NCBI GenBank assembly: GCA_964566765.1
Contig: CAZMJI010000022.1
Location: forward strand, 1-16,961
Origin: Thioglobus_B sp964566765
GTDB taxonomy: Bacteria > Pseudomonadota > Gammaproteobacteria > PS1 > Pseudothioglobaceae
Direction of reading: 5' to 3'
DNA length: 16,961 bases
In this document: positions 6,016-14,223 of the stretch, one piece after another
Layout of the letters: every line of letters starts with the position of its first letter
Numbering within the stretch: the first letter of the stretch is position 1
The notes under the pieces: generated by a model
The model's input: only the letters and a program-made list of their open reading frames with translations
Told to the model about the DNA's origin: nothing
Database searches by the model: none
Translations under genes and position numbers: made by a program

Positions 6016-6882
6016 ATGAACCTGGGAGAAACTTTGGACGAATTCTTTGCAAATGCTTGGAATGCTGTAACTGCTTTGGCTTGGTCAGACTGGCTGACGG
6101 CGGTTATTCTGTTGGTATTTGCCGTCTTAGGTTACAGGCGTGGCCTGGTTAAAGAGCTGATCAATATTGGCTTTCTGCTCTTAGCATTGATCGTGGCTTT
6201 TGCGCTTTACCAAGACTTGGCAGCCAGCACCTCAAACACCTGGCTTGGCTTCTCCAATCAATCTCAACTGGCAAGCGCCTTTGGCGTGCTGTTTGTCGGG
6301 GTGATTGTACTAAAGCGTGGCTTGTATCGCTTTACCCGTTACGCCAGCACTCTATCCAATCCTTGTGCCCTAAATAAAGCCATGGCACTGATTTTGCTCT
6401 CAGGCCTAGGGCTTGTCATTAGTTGGCACTACGTCAGCCTGGTCTCAACCTTGGGCATGATGGAGATGCTAGTGGCCAATGAATCCATGCGTATCGGCAC
6501 CTCTTTGGTGATTATTTTTGCGCTATTGGCAGGCGCTCTGTCACTACTGGTTAGCACCTTTAATATCTCTATCGACACCAGCAAGTCTTGTCTATTATCG
6601 GGCTTGTATCAAGGGGTTTTAAATGTCTTAAAGTCGCTTGATAATAAGCTTAATGCACGCAATACCAGTGGTGCTCAAAATGCTTGGCTGGGGCTGGCGC
6701 TGGGGCTGATTAAAGGTGTTGTACTGGTCTTGGTACTGGTGCTGGTATTCCAGCATATTAGCTGGATTAGTGATCACAGCGCCTGGCTAGAAGCGCAAGG
6801 CTTATTAAAAACTTTCCAAGAGATGGCCGATGGCATCAGACCCGCCCTATCTCAATATCTAACTTTTATCGAATCAACTTAA
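6016..6882 (+). CDS. cvpA: CvpA family membrane protein, enlarged
   Basis: This encodes 288 residues, against about 160 for E. coli CvpA. CvpA is an inner membrane protein needed for colicin V production; its basic role is unknown. The N-terminal part WLTAVILLVFAVLGYRRGLV (26-45) followed by a second helix (48-66) is the CvpA signature. I see about six hydrophobic segments: 26-40, 48-66, 84-100, 120-142, 158-181 and 223-248. The last begins LGLALGLIKG, the motif that ends ordinary CvpA domains. Residues 110-215 are therefore extra and include two more membrane segments. The assignment is supported by position, immediately before purF and after folC. The ATG at 6016 has no clear ribosome binding site and adds about 25 residues before the first helix, so the start is uncertain. 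Confidence 0.8.
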   Translation: MNLGETLDEFFANAWNAVTALAWSDWLTAVILLVFAVLGYRRGLVKELINIGFLLLALIVAFALYQDLAASTSNTWLGFSNQSQLASAFGVLFVGVIVLKRGLYRFTRYASTLSNPCALNKAMALILLSGLGLVISWHYVSLVSTLGMMEMLVANESMRIGTSLVIIFALLAGALSLLVSTFNISIDTSKSCLLSGLYQGVLNVLKSLDNKLNARNTSGAQNAWLGLALGLIKGVVLVLVLVLVFQHISWISDHSAWLEAQGLLKTFQEMADGIRPALSQYLTFIEST

Positions 6883-6894
6883 GGATTTACTACC

Positions 6895-8412
6895 ATGTGT
6901 GGCATTGTTGGCATTCTTTCAACCACTAAAAAAGACACCGCTGTTTACATCTACGATGCACTGACCATTTTGCAGCATCGCGGCCAGGATGCAGCCGGCA
7001 TTGTAACCTCGCACAAAGGACGTTTTTACATGCGCAAGTCCAATGGCTTGGTCAGAAATGCCTTTAGAACCAAGCATATGGCTTCCTTGCGTGGCGATAT
7101 GGGCATTGGTCATGTGCGTTATCCAACGGCAGGCACCTCATCGGGTGCTGAAGCGCAGCCATTTTATGTCAACTCACCTTATGGTATTGCCTTTGCCCAT
7201 AACGGCAACCTCACCAATACCGAAGAGCTGGCTAAAGAGCTCTACGAAGAAGATCTGCGTCATATTAATACCAACTCAGATTCAGAGATTTTATTAAACG
7301 TGTTTGCCTCTGAGCTGGCCAAGCTGCAAAAACACCGTATTAACGAACAAGACATCTTTGCCTCAGTGACCAAGGTGCATCAACGCGTGCGCGGCGCCTA
7401 TGCCACGGTGGGTATGATCCCTGGCTATGGTATTTTCGGTTTTAGAGATCCCAATGGCATCCGTCCACTGGTGCTGGGTCATCGTACCACGCATGGTGGT
7501 ACTAAGCATATGCTGGCTTCTGAGAGTGTGGCACTCACCGCATTGGGGTATGAGATTGACCGTGACGTGGCTCCTGGCGAGGCCGTGGTAATCGATCGTA
7601 ATGGTAATATCTTTACCCAACAATGTGCGCAGAACCCAAGTTATTCACCGTGTATTTTTGAATTTGTTTACTTTGCCAGACCGGATTCCGTGATTGATGA
7701 CATCTCGGTGTATAAATCACGCCTCAGAATGGGTGAGAAGTTGGCTGCAAATATTAAAAATACCTGGGCTGATGAACAAATTGATGTGGTCATCCCGATT
7801 CCAGACACCTCGCGCGTCTCTGCGCTACAATTGGCGCAAACCCTAGGAGTTAAGTATTCTGAGGGTCTGATTAAGAACCGTTATATTGCTCGCACCTTTA
7901 TTATGCCGGGGCAAAAACAACGCAAAAAATCGGTGCGACAAAAGCTCTCAGCCATCGAACTGGAGTTTAAGGGCAAGAATGTGCTGCTGGTGGATGATTC
8001 CATTGTGCGCGGCACCACCAGTAAGCAAATTGTACAAATGGCTCGCGATGCCGGTGCCAATAAGGTGTTCTTTGCCTCGGCTGCGCCCGCCGTGCGCCAT
8101 CCAAATGTGTACGGTATTGACATGGCCAGCGCCAAAGAATTTGTTGCCCATGAACGCGATACTGAACAAGTCTGTCAAACCATTGGTGCCGATCGCCTGA
8201 TTTACCAAGACCTGGACGATTTAATCTGGTGCGTACAACAAGGCAATCCGGACATTCAAACCTTTGACTGCTCGTGCTTTGATGGTCAATACGTCACGGG
8301 TGACGTAGATACTGCCTATTTAGATGGTATCGAAGCCCTGAGAGCAGACAACGTCAAGAGCAGAAACAACACCAACGCAAGTTCAGAACTCATTTGCAAT
8401 GATGTAGAATAA
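6895..8412 (+). CDS. purF: Amidophosphoribosyltransferase
   Basis: This encodes 505 residues, the same length as the E. coli enzyme. PurF makes phosphoribosylamine from PRPP and glutamine, the first committed step of purine synthesis. Cys2 (MCGIVGIL) is the glutaminase nucleophile. With no propeptide and no sign of the Bacillus-type iron-sulfur ligands, it is an E. coli-type enzyme. Glutamine-site residues are in HVRYPTAG (73-80), AHNGNLTN (101-108) and NSDSE (127-131). The PRPP site is VLLVDDSIVRGTT (363-375), and the PRTase flexible loop is KNRYIARTF (327-335). AAGGA overlaps the cvpA stop about 9-10 nt before the ATG. The cvpA-purF pairing is widespread in gammaproteobacteria. Confidence 0.98.
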   Translation: MCGIVGILSTTKKDTAVYIYDALTILQHRGQDAAGIVTSHKGRFYMRKSNGLVRNAFRTKHMASLRGDMGIGHVRYPTAGTSSGAEAQPFYVNSPYGIAFAHNGNLTNTEELAKELYEEDLRHINTNSDSEILLNVFASELAKLQKHRINEQDIFASVTKVHQRVRGAYATVGMIPGYGIFGFRDPNGIRPLVLGHRTTHGGTKHMLASESVALTALGYEIDRDVAPGEAVVIDRNGNIFTQQCAQNPSYSPCIFEFVYFARPDSVIDDISVYKSRLRMGEKLAANIKNTWADEQIDVVIPIPDTSRVSALQLAQTLGVKYSEGLIKNRYIARTFIMPGQKQRKKSVRQKLSAIELEFKGKNVLLVDDSIVRGTTSKQIVQMARDAGANKVFFASAAPAVRHPNVYGIDMASAKEFVAHERDTEQVCQTIGADRLIYQDLDDLIWCVQQGNPDIQTFDCSCFDGQYVTGDVDTAYLDGIEALRADNVKSRNNTNASSELICNDVE

Positions 8413-8435
8413 GCGTTATTTTGACCAGCATTTAA

Positions 8436-9605
8436 ATGAAAGATTTGAACTTCGATACCCAGGCCATTCGAGAAGGCTATCGAACCACCCAAGAACAAGA
8501 GCATGCGGAGGCCGTTTTTTTAACCTCCAGCTTTGTGTTCGACTCTGCCGAGCAGGCTGAACGACGCTTCGCCAAAGAAGAGCCGGGCAATATTTATGCA
8601 CGCTTCACCAACCCAACCGTTGACGCCTTTGAGAAAAGACTGGCGGCTTTAGAAGGTGGCGAGGCTTGTTGTGCCACAAGCTCCGGTATGGCGGCTATCT
8701 TTGCCAGCATTATGTCACTGCTGAAATCGGGCGATCACTTGGTTGCTTCACGCAATCTATTTGGCACCTCGATCGTGCTACTCAATAGCATCATCAACAA
8801 ATTTGGCATCGAAGTCAGTTTTGTAGATTTGGATGATTTAGCGGCTTGGCGTTCAGCCATCCAGCCCAACACCAAACTGCTGCTGCTAGAAACCCCGTCT
8901 AACCCATTGGGCGAGGTGGTTGATATCCGTGCACTGAGCCAGATTGCCAAAGAGGCTGATGCGCTGCTGGCCGTGGACAATGCCATCTTATCGCCAGCGC
9001 TGCAAAACCCACTACAGCTAGGCGCTGATATTGTCATTCATTCGGCCACCAAATATATTGATGGCCAAGGTCGAGCCCTGGCAGGTGCGGTGGTGGCCAG
9101 CGAGGCACTGATTGAACAAGTGCACGGCTTTATTCGTACCACGGGTCCAAGCCTGAGCCCGTTTAATGCTTGGATTGTCTTAAAGGGTTTAGAGACGCTG
9201 AGCCTAAGAATGCAAGCACACAGCGACAATGCGCTGAAATTGGCACAGTGGCTAGAGACCCAACCTTTGGTGGAAAAGGTGCATTACCTGGGGCTGCAAT
9301 CACACCCGCATCATGAGATTGCTAAAGCGCAGCAAAGTGGCTTTGGTGGCATTGTCTCGTTTGAAGTCAAGGGCGGCAAAGCCAAAGCTTTTGAGGTTAT
9401 TAATGCCACAGAATTTCTCTCCATTACCGCCAACCTGGGTGATGCCAAAACCACGATTACCCATCCAGCGACCACCACACACGGCCGCCTCACGCCAGAG
9501 GAAAGAGAAGCGGCCAAGATTGGTGATGGCTTAATTCGAGTCTCGGTTGGCCTAGAAAATGTCGATGATGTGATAGCTGATATCGCCAAAGGTCTTTATG
9601 TATAA
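8436..9605 (+). CDS. metZ: O-succinylhomoserine sulfhydrylase
   Basis: This encodes 389 residues of the Cys/Met metabolism PLP-dependent family. MetZ makes homocysteine directly from O-succinylhomoserine and sulfide, bypassing cystathionine. The PLP lysine is Lys206 in HSATKYIDGQGR. Asp181 in the segment VDNAILSP binds the cofactor nitrogen, Tyr54 and Arg56 (YARFTNP) bind its phosphate, and SSGM is at 82-85. HSATKYIDGQGR and its place right after purF match Pseudomonas metZ. A cystathionine gamma-synthase/lyase identity is therefore less likely, though not excluded by sequence alone. The gap after purF is 23 nt, without a clear promoter or ribosome binding site. The stop codon overlaps the -10 box proposed for fabA. 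Confidence 0.9.
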   Translation: MKDLNFDTQAIREGYRTTQEQEHAEAVFLTSSFVFDSAEQAERRFAKEEPGNIYARFTNPTVDAFEKRLAALEGGEACCATSSGMAAIFASIMSLLKSGDHLVASRNLFGTSIVLLNSIINKFGIEVSFVDLDDLAAWRSAIQPNTKLLLLETPSNPLGEVVDIRALSQIAKEADALLAVDNAILSPALQNPLQLGADIVIHSATKYIDGQGRALAGAVVASEALIEQVHGFIRTTGPSLSPFNAWIVLKGLETLSLRMQAHSDNALKLAQWLETQPLVEKVHYLGLQSHPHHEIAKAQQSGFGGIVSFEVKGGKAKAFEVINATEFLSITANLGDAKTTITHPATTTHGRLTPEEREAAKIGDGLIRVSVGLENVDDVIADIAKGLYV

Positions 9606-9606
9606 T
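9577..9606 (+). promoter_or_regulatory. Candidate promoter for fabA-fabB overlapping the end of metZ
   Basis: TATAAT at 9601-9606 is a perfect -10 hexamer and contains the metZ stop codon. CTGATA at 9577-9582 is a weak -35 (four of six) at 18 nt spacing. Transcription would start near 9613, leaving a leader of about 25 nt with AAGGAA at 9618-9623. That site is 14 nt from the fabA ATG, longer than usual. No FabR or FadR operator was recognised by eye. Confidence 0.45.
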
Positions 9607-9637
9607 GCTTTAAAACTAAGGAATTTCTAGTTAATTT

Positions 9638-10150
9638 ATGAAGAAAAACGCTTATTCATACGAAGAACTGATTCAATGCGGCAACGGTGAGTTGTTCGGT
9701 CCGGGCAATGCCCAATTGCCACAGCCACCAATGTTGATGTTTGATCGTATCACCCACATCTCTGAAGAAGGTGGTACACATGGCAAAGGCGAGATTATTG
9801 CCGAGCTAGACATTAAGCCTGAGTTGTGGTTTTTTGACTGTCACTTCAACGAAGATCCAGTGATGCCAGGTTGCCTAGGCGTAGACGCCATGTGGCAGCT
9901 CATTGGCTTTTACCTAGGCTGGCTAGGTGGTCCGGGTCGTGGTCGCGCTTTGGGTTCAGGCAATATTAAATTTACCGGCCAGGTACTACCCGATGCAAAA
10001 AAAGTGGTTTATCGTATCAGCCTATCTCGTGTGATTGCGCGCAAACTGTATATGGGCATTGGCGACGCAACCATGGAAGTTGATGGTAAGATTATCTACG
10101 AGGCCACGGATTTGAAGGTGGGTTTGTTTACCAATACTGATAATTTCTAA
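9638..10150 (+). CDS. fabA: 3-hydroxydecanoyl-[ACP] dehydratase / isomerase
   Basis: This encodes 170 residues, the standard length. FabA dehydrates 3-hydroxydecanoyl-ACP and isomerises the trans-2 product to cis-3-decenoyl-ACP. This is the branch point into unsaturated fatty acids. The catalytic His69 lies in DCHFNEDPVMPG (67-78) and the catalytic Asp83 in LGVDAMWQL (80-88). These residues distinguish it from FabZ, which has Glu in place of Asp and lacks the isomerase activity. The hot-dog fold continues with GSGNIKFTGQVLP. The TAA stop shares its last base with the ATG of fabB (TAATG), so translation is coupled. A perfect -10 box sits 32 nt upstream at the end of metZ, suggesting that the pair has its own promoter. 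Confidence 0.98.
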   Translation: MKKNAYSYEELIQCGNGELFGPGNAQLPQPPMLMFDRITHISEEGGTHGKGEIIAELDIKPELWFFDCHFNEDPVMPGCLGVDAMWQLIGFYLGWLGGPGRGRALGSGNIKFTGQVLPDAKKVVYRISLSRVIARKLYMGIGDATMEVDGKIIYEATDLKVGLFTNTDNF

Positions 10151-11367
10151 TGAAACGAGTTGTTGTTACCGGCATGGGCATTGTCTCCTCACTAGGGGCC
10201 AACTGTTCTGAAGTTCTAGAATCTCTAAAAACCGCCAAGTCTGGCATTAAATTTGACGAAAGCTACGCTGAAAAAGGTCTAAGATCGCATGTTTCAGGCC
10301 AAGTGGCTGAATTCGACCCTGCTGAGGTCATTGACCGCAAAATGATGCGCTTTATGGCGGATGCTGCGATTTACAATGCCGTGGCGCTAGACGAAGCCAT
10401 TAAACAAGCCGGTCTAAGCGAAGAGCAGGTCTCTAATCCGAGAACTGGCCTAATTATGGGCTCAGGTGGTGCTTCTAATCAAAACGTCATTGAAGCAGCT
10501 GACATTCTCAGAGAAAAAGGCATTAAGCGCGTGGGTCCGTATCGTGTACCACGTACCATGGGTTCGACCACCTCAGCGTGCTTGTCTACCATGTTTAAAA
10601 TCAAGGGCATTAACTACTCAATCAGCTCAGCCTGTTCAACCAGTGCGCACTGTATTGGTAATGCCATGGAACAAATTCAAATGGGCAAGCAAGATGTGGT
10701 GTTTGCCGGCGGTGGTGAAGAACTGGACTGGTCACTGACCATGTTATTCGACGCCATGGGCGCGCTGTCCTCTAAATACAATGAAACGCCAGAACGTGCG
10801 TCACGTGCTTACGATGCAGACCGCGATGGTTTTGTCATCTCCGGCGGTGGTGGTGCTTTGGTGCTAGAATCCCTAGAGCATGCACAAGCGCGTGGTGCCA
10901 CCATTTTGGCCGAGCTCACCGGTTATGGCGCTACCTCAGATGGCTACGACATGGTAGCCCCATCAGGCGAAGGCGCGAAACGCTGCATGGAGTTGGCGAT
11001 CTCGACCGTAGACGGCCCGATCGACTATATCAATGCACACGGTACCTCAACGCCAGTCGGTGATGTGAAAGAATTGGGTGCGATTAGAGAAGTGTTTGGT
11101 TCACAAATTCCACACATTGGCTCAACCAAGTCACTCTCAGGTCATGCCCTGGGTGCTGCCGGTGTGAATGAGGCAATCTATTCCCTACTGATGCTACAAA
11201 ACAACTTTATGGCAGAATCGGTCAATATTGAGACTCTGGATGATGAGGCTGATGGTATGCCAATTGTCACCGCAACCACCATTCAATCGCTCAACCGTGT
11301 GATGTCGAATAGTTTTGGTTTTGGCGGCACCAATGCTTGCCTAGTGTTTGAGAAATTCAAAGCTTAA
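10150..11367 (+). CDS. fabB: 3-oxoacyl-[ACP] synthase I
   Basis: This encodes 405 residues; E. coli FabB has 406. FabB is a condensing enzyme that elongates acyl-ACP with malonyl-ACP. It is required to extend the cis-3-decenoyl product of FabA into unsaturated chains. The active-site Cys162 is in SSACSTSAHC, His297 in NAHGTSTPVGD, Lys327 in STKSLS and His332 in SGHALGAAG. This Cys-His-His set marks KAS I/II. Direct coupling to fabA and the similarity to FabB around DGFVISGGGGALVLE favour KAS I over FabF. The start overlaps the fabA stop by one base. A strong symmetrical terminator begins about 20 nt after the stop codon. Confidence 0.97.
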   Translation: MKRVVVTGMGIVSSLGANCSEVLESLKTAKSGIKFDESYAEKGLRSHVSGQVAEFDPAEVIDRKMMRFMADAAIYNAVALDEAIKQAGLSEEQVSNPRTGLIMGSGGASNQNVIEAADILREKGIKRVGPYRVPRTMGSTTSACLSTMFKIKGINYSISSACSTSAHCIGNAMEQIQMGKQDVVFAGGGEELDWSLTMLFDAMGALSSKYNETPERASRAYDADRDGFVISGGGGALVLESLEHAQARGATILAELTGYGATSDGYDMVAPSGEGAKRCMELAISTVDGPIDYINAHGTSTPVGDVKELGAIREVFGSQIPHIGSTKSLSGHALGAAGVNEAIYSLLMLQNNFMAESVNIETLDDEADGMPIVTATTIQSLNRVMSNSFGFGGTNACLVFEKFKA

Positions 11368-11386
11368 GCCCAAGACTCAAGGACAA

Positions 11387-11416
11387 AAAAAACCCGGCCA
11401 TATGGCCGGGTTTTTT
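11387..11416. terminator. Perfectly symmetrical bidirectional terminator between fabB and secF
   Basis: A 30-bp perfect palindrome consists of six A, then CCCGGCCATATGGCCGGG, then six T. RNA from either strand forms a GC-rich stem with a tiny ATAT loop, followed by a U tract. The convergent fabB and secF transcripts can therefore both end here. It is the only strong hairpin terminator seen in the window. Confidence 0.93.
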
Positions 11417-11437
11417 AATGCTTAACCAGATAGATTA

Positions 11438-12358
11438 TTATGGTCGAGCATCAATCTCTTTTTCTTCCTTCTCAGAAGGCAGCATGTCTTGCTTGGTGAT
11501 GCCCAGCATCAAGATCATCGAACTGGCCACATAAATAGAGGAATAAGTACCAATAACCACACCAATCAACAGCGCAATGGCAAAGCCGTGAATAATCTCG
11601 CCACCTAGGAAGAACAGCGCTAGCAATACCAGCAAGGTGGTAATGGAGGTCATAATGGTGCGCGATAGTGTTTGATTCAAAGCACCATTGGTAATCTGAT
11701 TAGGATCGGTATGGCGAGTTGATAAGAAGTTCTCACGAATGCGGTCAAACACCACGATGGTATCGTTAAGCGAGTAACCAATCACCGCCAAAATAGCCGC
11801 CAAAACCGTCAGATCAAACTCAATCTGAGTGACGGAGAAAAAGCCCAGGGTGATGATAACATCGTGCACCAAGGCCGAGATCGAGCCCAGGGCAAAGCGA
11901 TATTCAAAACGCACCGCCACATAGATCAAAATACCAATTAAGGCATAGAGCATGGCCAGGCCGCCATCATTGGTCAGTTCCTCACCCACTTTCGGGCCAA
12001 CAAACTCAACACGGCGCACTTCGGCTTCAGTGCCTAGCAGCTGCAAGATCTTTGAGCTAAGCTTGGCGCTAGAGATTTTTTGTGGCTCTAGACGAATCAA
12101 CACCTCGGTTGAGGAGCCAAAATACTGCACATTAATGCCTTGGAAATCAGCCTTTGTCAGTTGCGAGCGAATTTGCTCCAGGTCGGCATTTTTCTCATAG
12201 CCCACTTCGATCAAGGTACCACCGGTAAAGTCAATGCCCAGCTTTAACCCCTGCATGGCCAGTGAACTGATACTGGCAATAATCAATACTGCTGAGAGAA
12301 TCAGCGCATAAGTCTTCTTGCCGACAAAATCAATGCTTGGAATATTTAGTGCCTTCAT
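11438..12358 (-). CDS. secF: Protein translocase subunit SecF
   Basis: This encodes 306 residues. SecF forms, with SecD, the proton-driven membrane complex that pulls proteins through the SecYEG channel on the periplasmic side. The first membrane helix (about 15-36) is followed by the family motif GIDFTGGT (41-48) and a periplasmic domain of about 100 residues. Five more hydrophobic segments follow from residue 132 on. The signature GYSLNDTIVVFDRIREN spans 194-210, and its Asp and Arg residues are conserved in the family. The start codon overlaps the secD stop as ATGA, so translation is coupled. It is the last gene of serS-yajC-secD-secF and its 3' end faces the bidirectional terminator. Confidence 0.97.
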   Translation of the reverse strand: MKALNIPSIDFVGKKTYALILSAVLIIASISSLAMQGLKLGIDFTGGTLIEVGYEKNADLEQIRSQLTKADFQGINVQYFGSSTEVLIRLEPQKISSAKLSSKILQLLGTEAEVRRVEFVGPKVGEELTNDGGLAMLYALIGILIYVAVRFEYRFALGSISALVHDVIITLGFFSVTQIEFDLTVLAAILAVIGYSLNDTIVVFDRIRENFLSTRHTDPNQITNGALNQTLSRTIMTSITTLLVLLALFFLGGEIIHGFAIALLIGVVIGTYSSIYVASSMILMLGITKQDMLPSEKEEKEIDARP

Positions 12359-14208
12359 ATCGACAACTCCTTAACTTTCTTGGCCCCATAAATCTTATTC
12401 ACAATCGCACGTGAGACAATGATGGCAGTAAACATAGAAGTCAAGATACCAATCGATAAGGTAATGGCAAACCCTTTAATTGGGCCCGTGCCAAAACTAA
12501 ACAGCACAACCGCGGCAATCAAGGTGGTGATATTGGCATCAGCAATGGTCAGTAGCGCCTTGTCGTAGCCACCGGAGATGGCCTTTTGAATATTGTCATG
12601 CGCTCTAAGTTCTTCTTTAATGCGCTCAAAGATCAGTACATTGGCATCAACCGCCATACCCACGGTAAGCACGATACCGGCAATACCTGGCAGGGTTAGT
12701 GTGGCCTGCAATAACGACAGCACCGAGACAATCATCACCAGGTTCAGTGTCAATGCCACATTCGCTACCATACCAAAGGTTCGGTAACGCACAGCCATAA
12801 ACACCAGTACCAAAATAAAGCCAACGATCACACTCATCACACCTTTCTCGATGTTCTCTGCACCGAGTGATGGACCAATGGTTCTCTCCTCAATAATCTC
12901 AATTGGGGCTGACAAGGAGCCCGCTCTTAATAACAGCGCCAGATTGCGCGCTTCACGCGCCGAATCTAGGCCGGTAATTTGGAAACGCGACGAGAATGTG
13001 CCTTGAATGGTGGCTGCGTTAATAATGTCTTTGGTGGTAGAGCGTTTTTTAACCGCCTTACCGTTCTCCATCACCGTCTCAACCTTGTTTTCAATAAACA
13101 CCACGGCCATGCGGTGGTGCAGGTATTTCTTGGTGGTATCCAGCATGGCACGACCGCCGGCGTTATCCAAGGTGATGTTCACCATCGGCGATGAGCTTTC
13201 TTGGTCCATGCCCGAGGCCGCACCCGTAATGTTCTCACCGGTGGCAATCACGCGCGTTTTTAACAGCAGCGGTCTGCCATCTTTAAAGTAGTAAAGCTTA
13301 GAGCCAATTGGGGTTTTGCCCGACTGCACAGCCGTTTGCGTGTCGTTTTTCTCATCCACCAATCGGAACTCTAGGGTAGCAACCGCACCTAAGATTTCCT
13401 TAGCACGTGCGGTGTCTTGCACACCTGGCAATTGCACCACAATGCGCTCAGCGCCCTGTTGTTGGATAATGGGTTCAGCCACACCCAGCTCGTTCACACG
13501 ATTTCTAAGCGTGGTAATGTTTTGTTTTAGCGCACCATCACGCGCTTCTTTTAGAGCGCCATCACGCACACCGATGACCAACTCAGTTGGCGCCAGCCCT
13601 GGCGTTTCAACTTCGTATAAATCGATCAGCTCATCTTTGATCAGCTTTTGCGCTTGAACTTTGGCCTCAAGCGTTTTCAGCTCAACCCAAATGTCACGCT
13701 CTTGCTTTTTAATGCGCTTATACAAACGATCTTGACGCAATGCCGCTCTAAGTTCGTTGTAAGCCTTGTCCAGTTGTCGAATCTCAACCGCTACCATGTC
13801 CACCTCTAGCAAGAAGTGCACACCGCCACGAAGATCCAGACCCAGCGACATGGCCTTGCCGCCAATGTCAGAGAGCCAAGTTGGAATCGATGGCGCCAGG
13901 TTCAGCGCAATCACATAATTGCGTCCTAGCGTCTCTTTCAGCAGGTCTTTGGCCAGTAGTTGATTCTTGTTATCGGCAAAACGAACCAGAATGCGTCGGC
14001 TGCTAAGCGCGGCTGACTTATAGGCAATGTTGTTGGTTTTTAGGGCAGACTCAATGCGCGTTACATCAGTCTCAACTAGGGCTTTATCACCGCCACTAGA
14101 GACTTGTACCGCCAAATCCGAGCCAAATACATTCGGCAAAGCGTATAAGGCAGCAATCAGTAGGAAAAATGCGATCAGCGCATTTTTAAGCGGTGAAAAC
14201 TGGTTCAT
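12355..14208 (-). CDS. secD: Protein translocase subunit SecD
   Basis: This encodes 617 residues; E. coli SecD has 615. It is the partner of SecF in the Sec export motor. The first helix is at about 8-26, then a large periplasmic region, then five helices from residue 455 to the end. SLGLDLRGGVHFLLEVD (121-137), TLRNRVNELGVAEP (233-246) and VQLPGVQDTARAKEILG (258-274) are family blocks. GMAVDANVLIFERIKEE (517-533) contains Asp521, which corresponds to the proton-path Asp of E. coli SecD. Residues 215-230 hold a repeated RDGALK unit, encoded by a 24-bp imperfect repeat, in a region that is variable in the family. yajC lies 15 nt upstream and secF overlaps its stop by 4 nt. Confidence 0.97.
   Translation of the reverse strand: MNQFSPLKNALIAFFLLIAALYALPNVFGSDLAVQVSSGGDKALVETDVTRIESALKTNNIAYKSAALSSRRILVRFADNKNQLLAKDLLKETLGRNYVIALNLAPSIPTWLSDIGGKAMSLGLDLRGGVHFLLEVDMVAVEIRQLDKAYNELRAALRQDRLYKRIKKQERDIWVELKTLEAKVQAQKLIKDELIDLYEVETPGLAPTELVIGVRDGALKEARDGALKQNITTLRNRVNELGVAEPIIQQQGAERIVVQLPGVQDTARAKEILGAVATLEFRLVDEKNDTQTAVQSGKTPIGSKLYYFKDGRPLLLKTRVIATGENITGAASGMDQESSSPMVNITLDNAGGRAMLDTTKKYLHHRMAVVFIENKVETVMENGKAVKKRSTTKDIINAATIQGTFSSRFQITGLDSAREARNLALLLRAGSLSAPIEIIEERTIGPSLGAENIEKGVMSVIVGFILVLVFMAVRYRTFGMVANVALTLNLVMIVSVLSLLQATLTLPGIAGIVLTVGMAVDANVLIFERIKEELRAHDNIQKAISGGYDKALLTIADANITTLIAAVVLFSFGTGPIKGFAITLSIGILTSMFTAIIVSRAIVNKIYGAKKVKELSI
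13526..13567. repeat. 24-bp-period imperfect tandem repeat inside secD
   Basis: Two 18-bp segments, 13526-13543 and 13550-13567, match at 16 of 18 positions with a period of 24 bp. They encode two consecutive RDGALK octads of SecD (residues 215-230). The repeat is in frame, so the reading frame and total protein length are unaffected. Confidence 0.75.
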
Positions 14209-14223
14209 AAACGGTATGAAGAC

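Noticed and set aside
6720..6752. Repetitive Val-Leu coding stretch in cvpA as a possible DNA repeat
   Set aside because: It is ordinary codon repetition in a membrane helix, with no exact tandem unit of useful length.
8735..9037. Open frame of 100 codons on the - strand within metZ
   Set aside because: It is antisense to the conserved PLP-enzyme core and has no start signals or recognisable domain.
13316..13657. Open frame of 113 codons on the + strand opposite secD
   Set aside because: It is antisense to highly conserved SecD sequence. Its serine/cysteine-rich translation is typical of a shadow frame.
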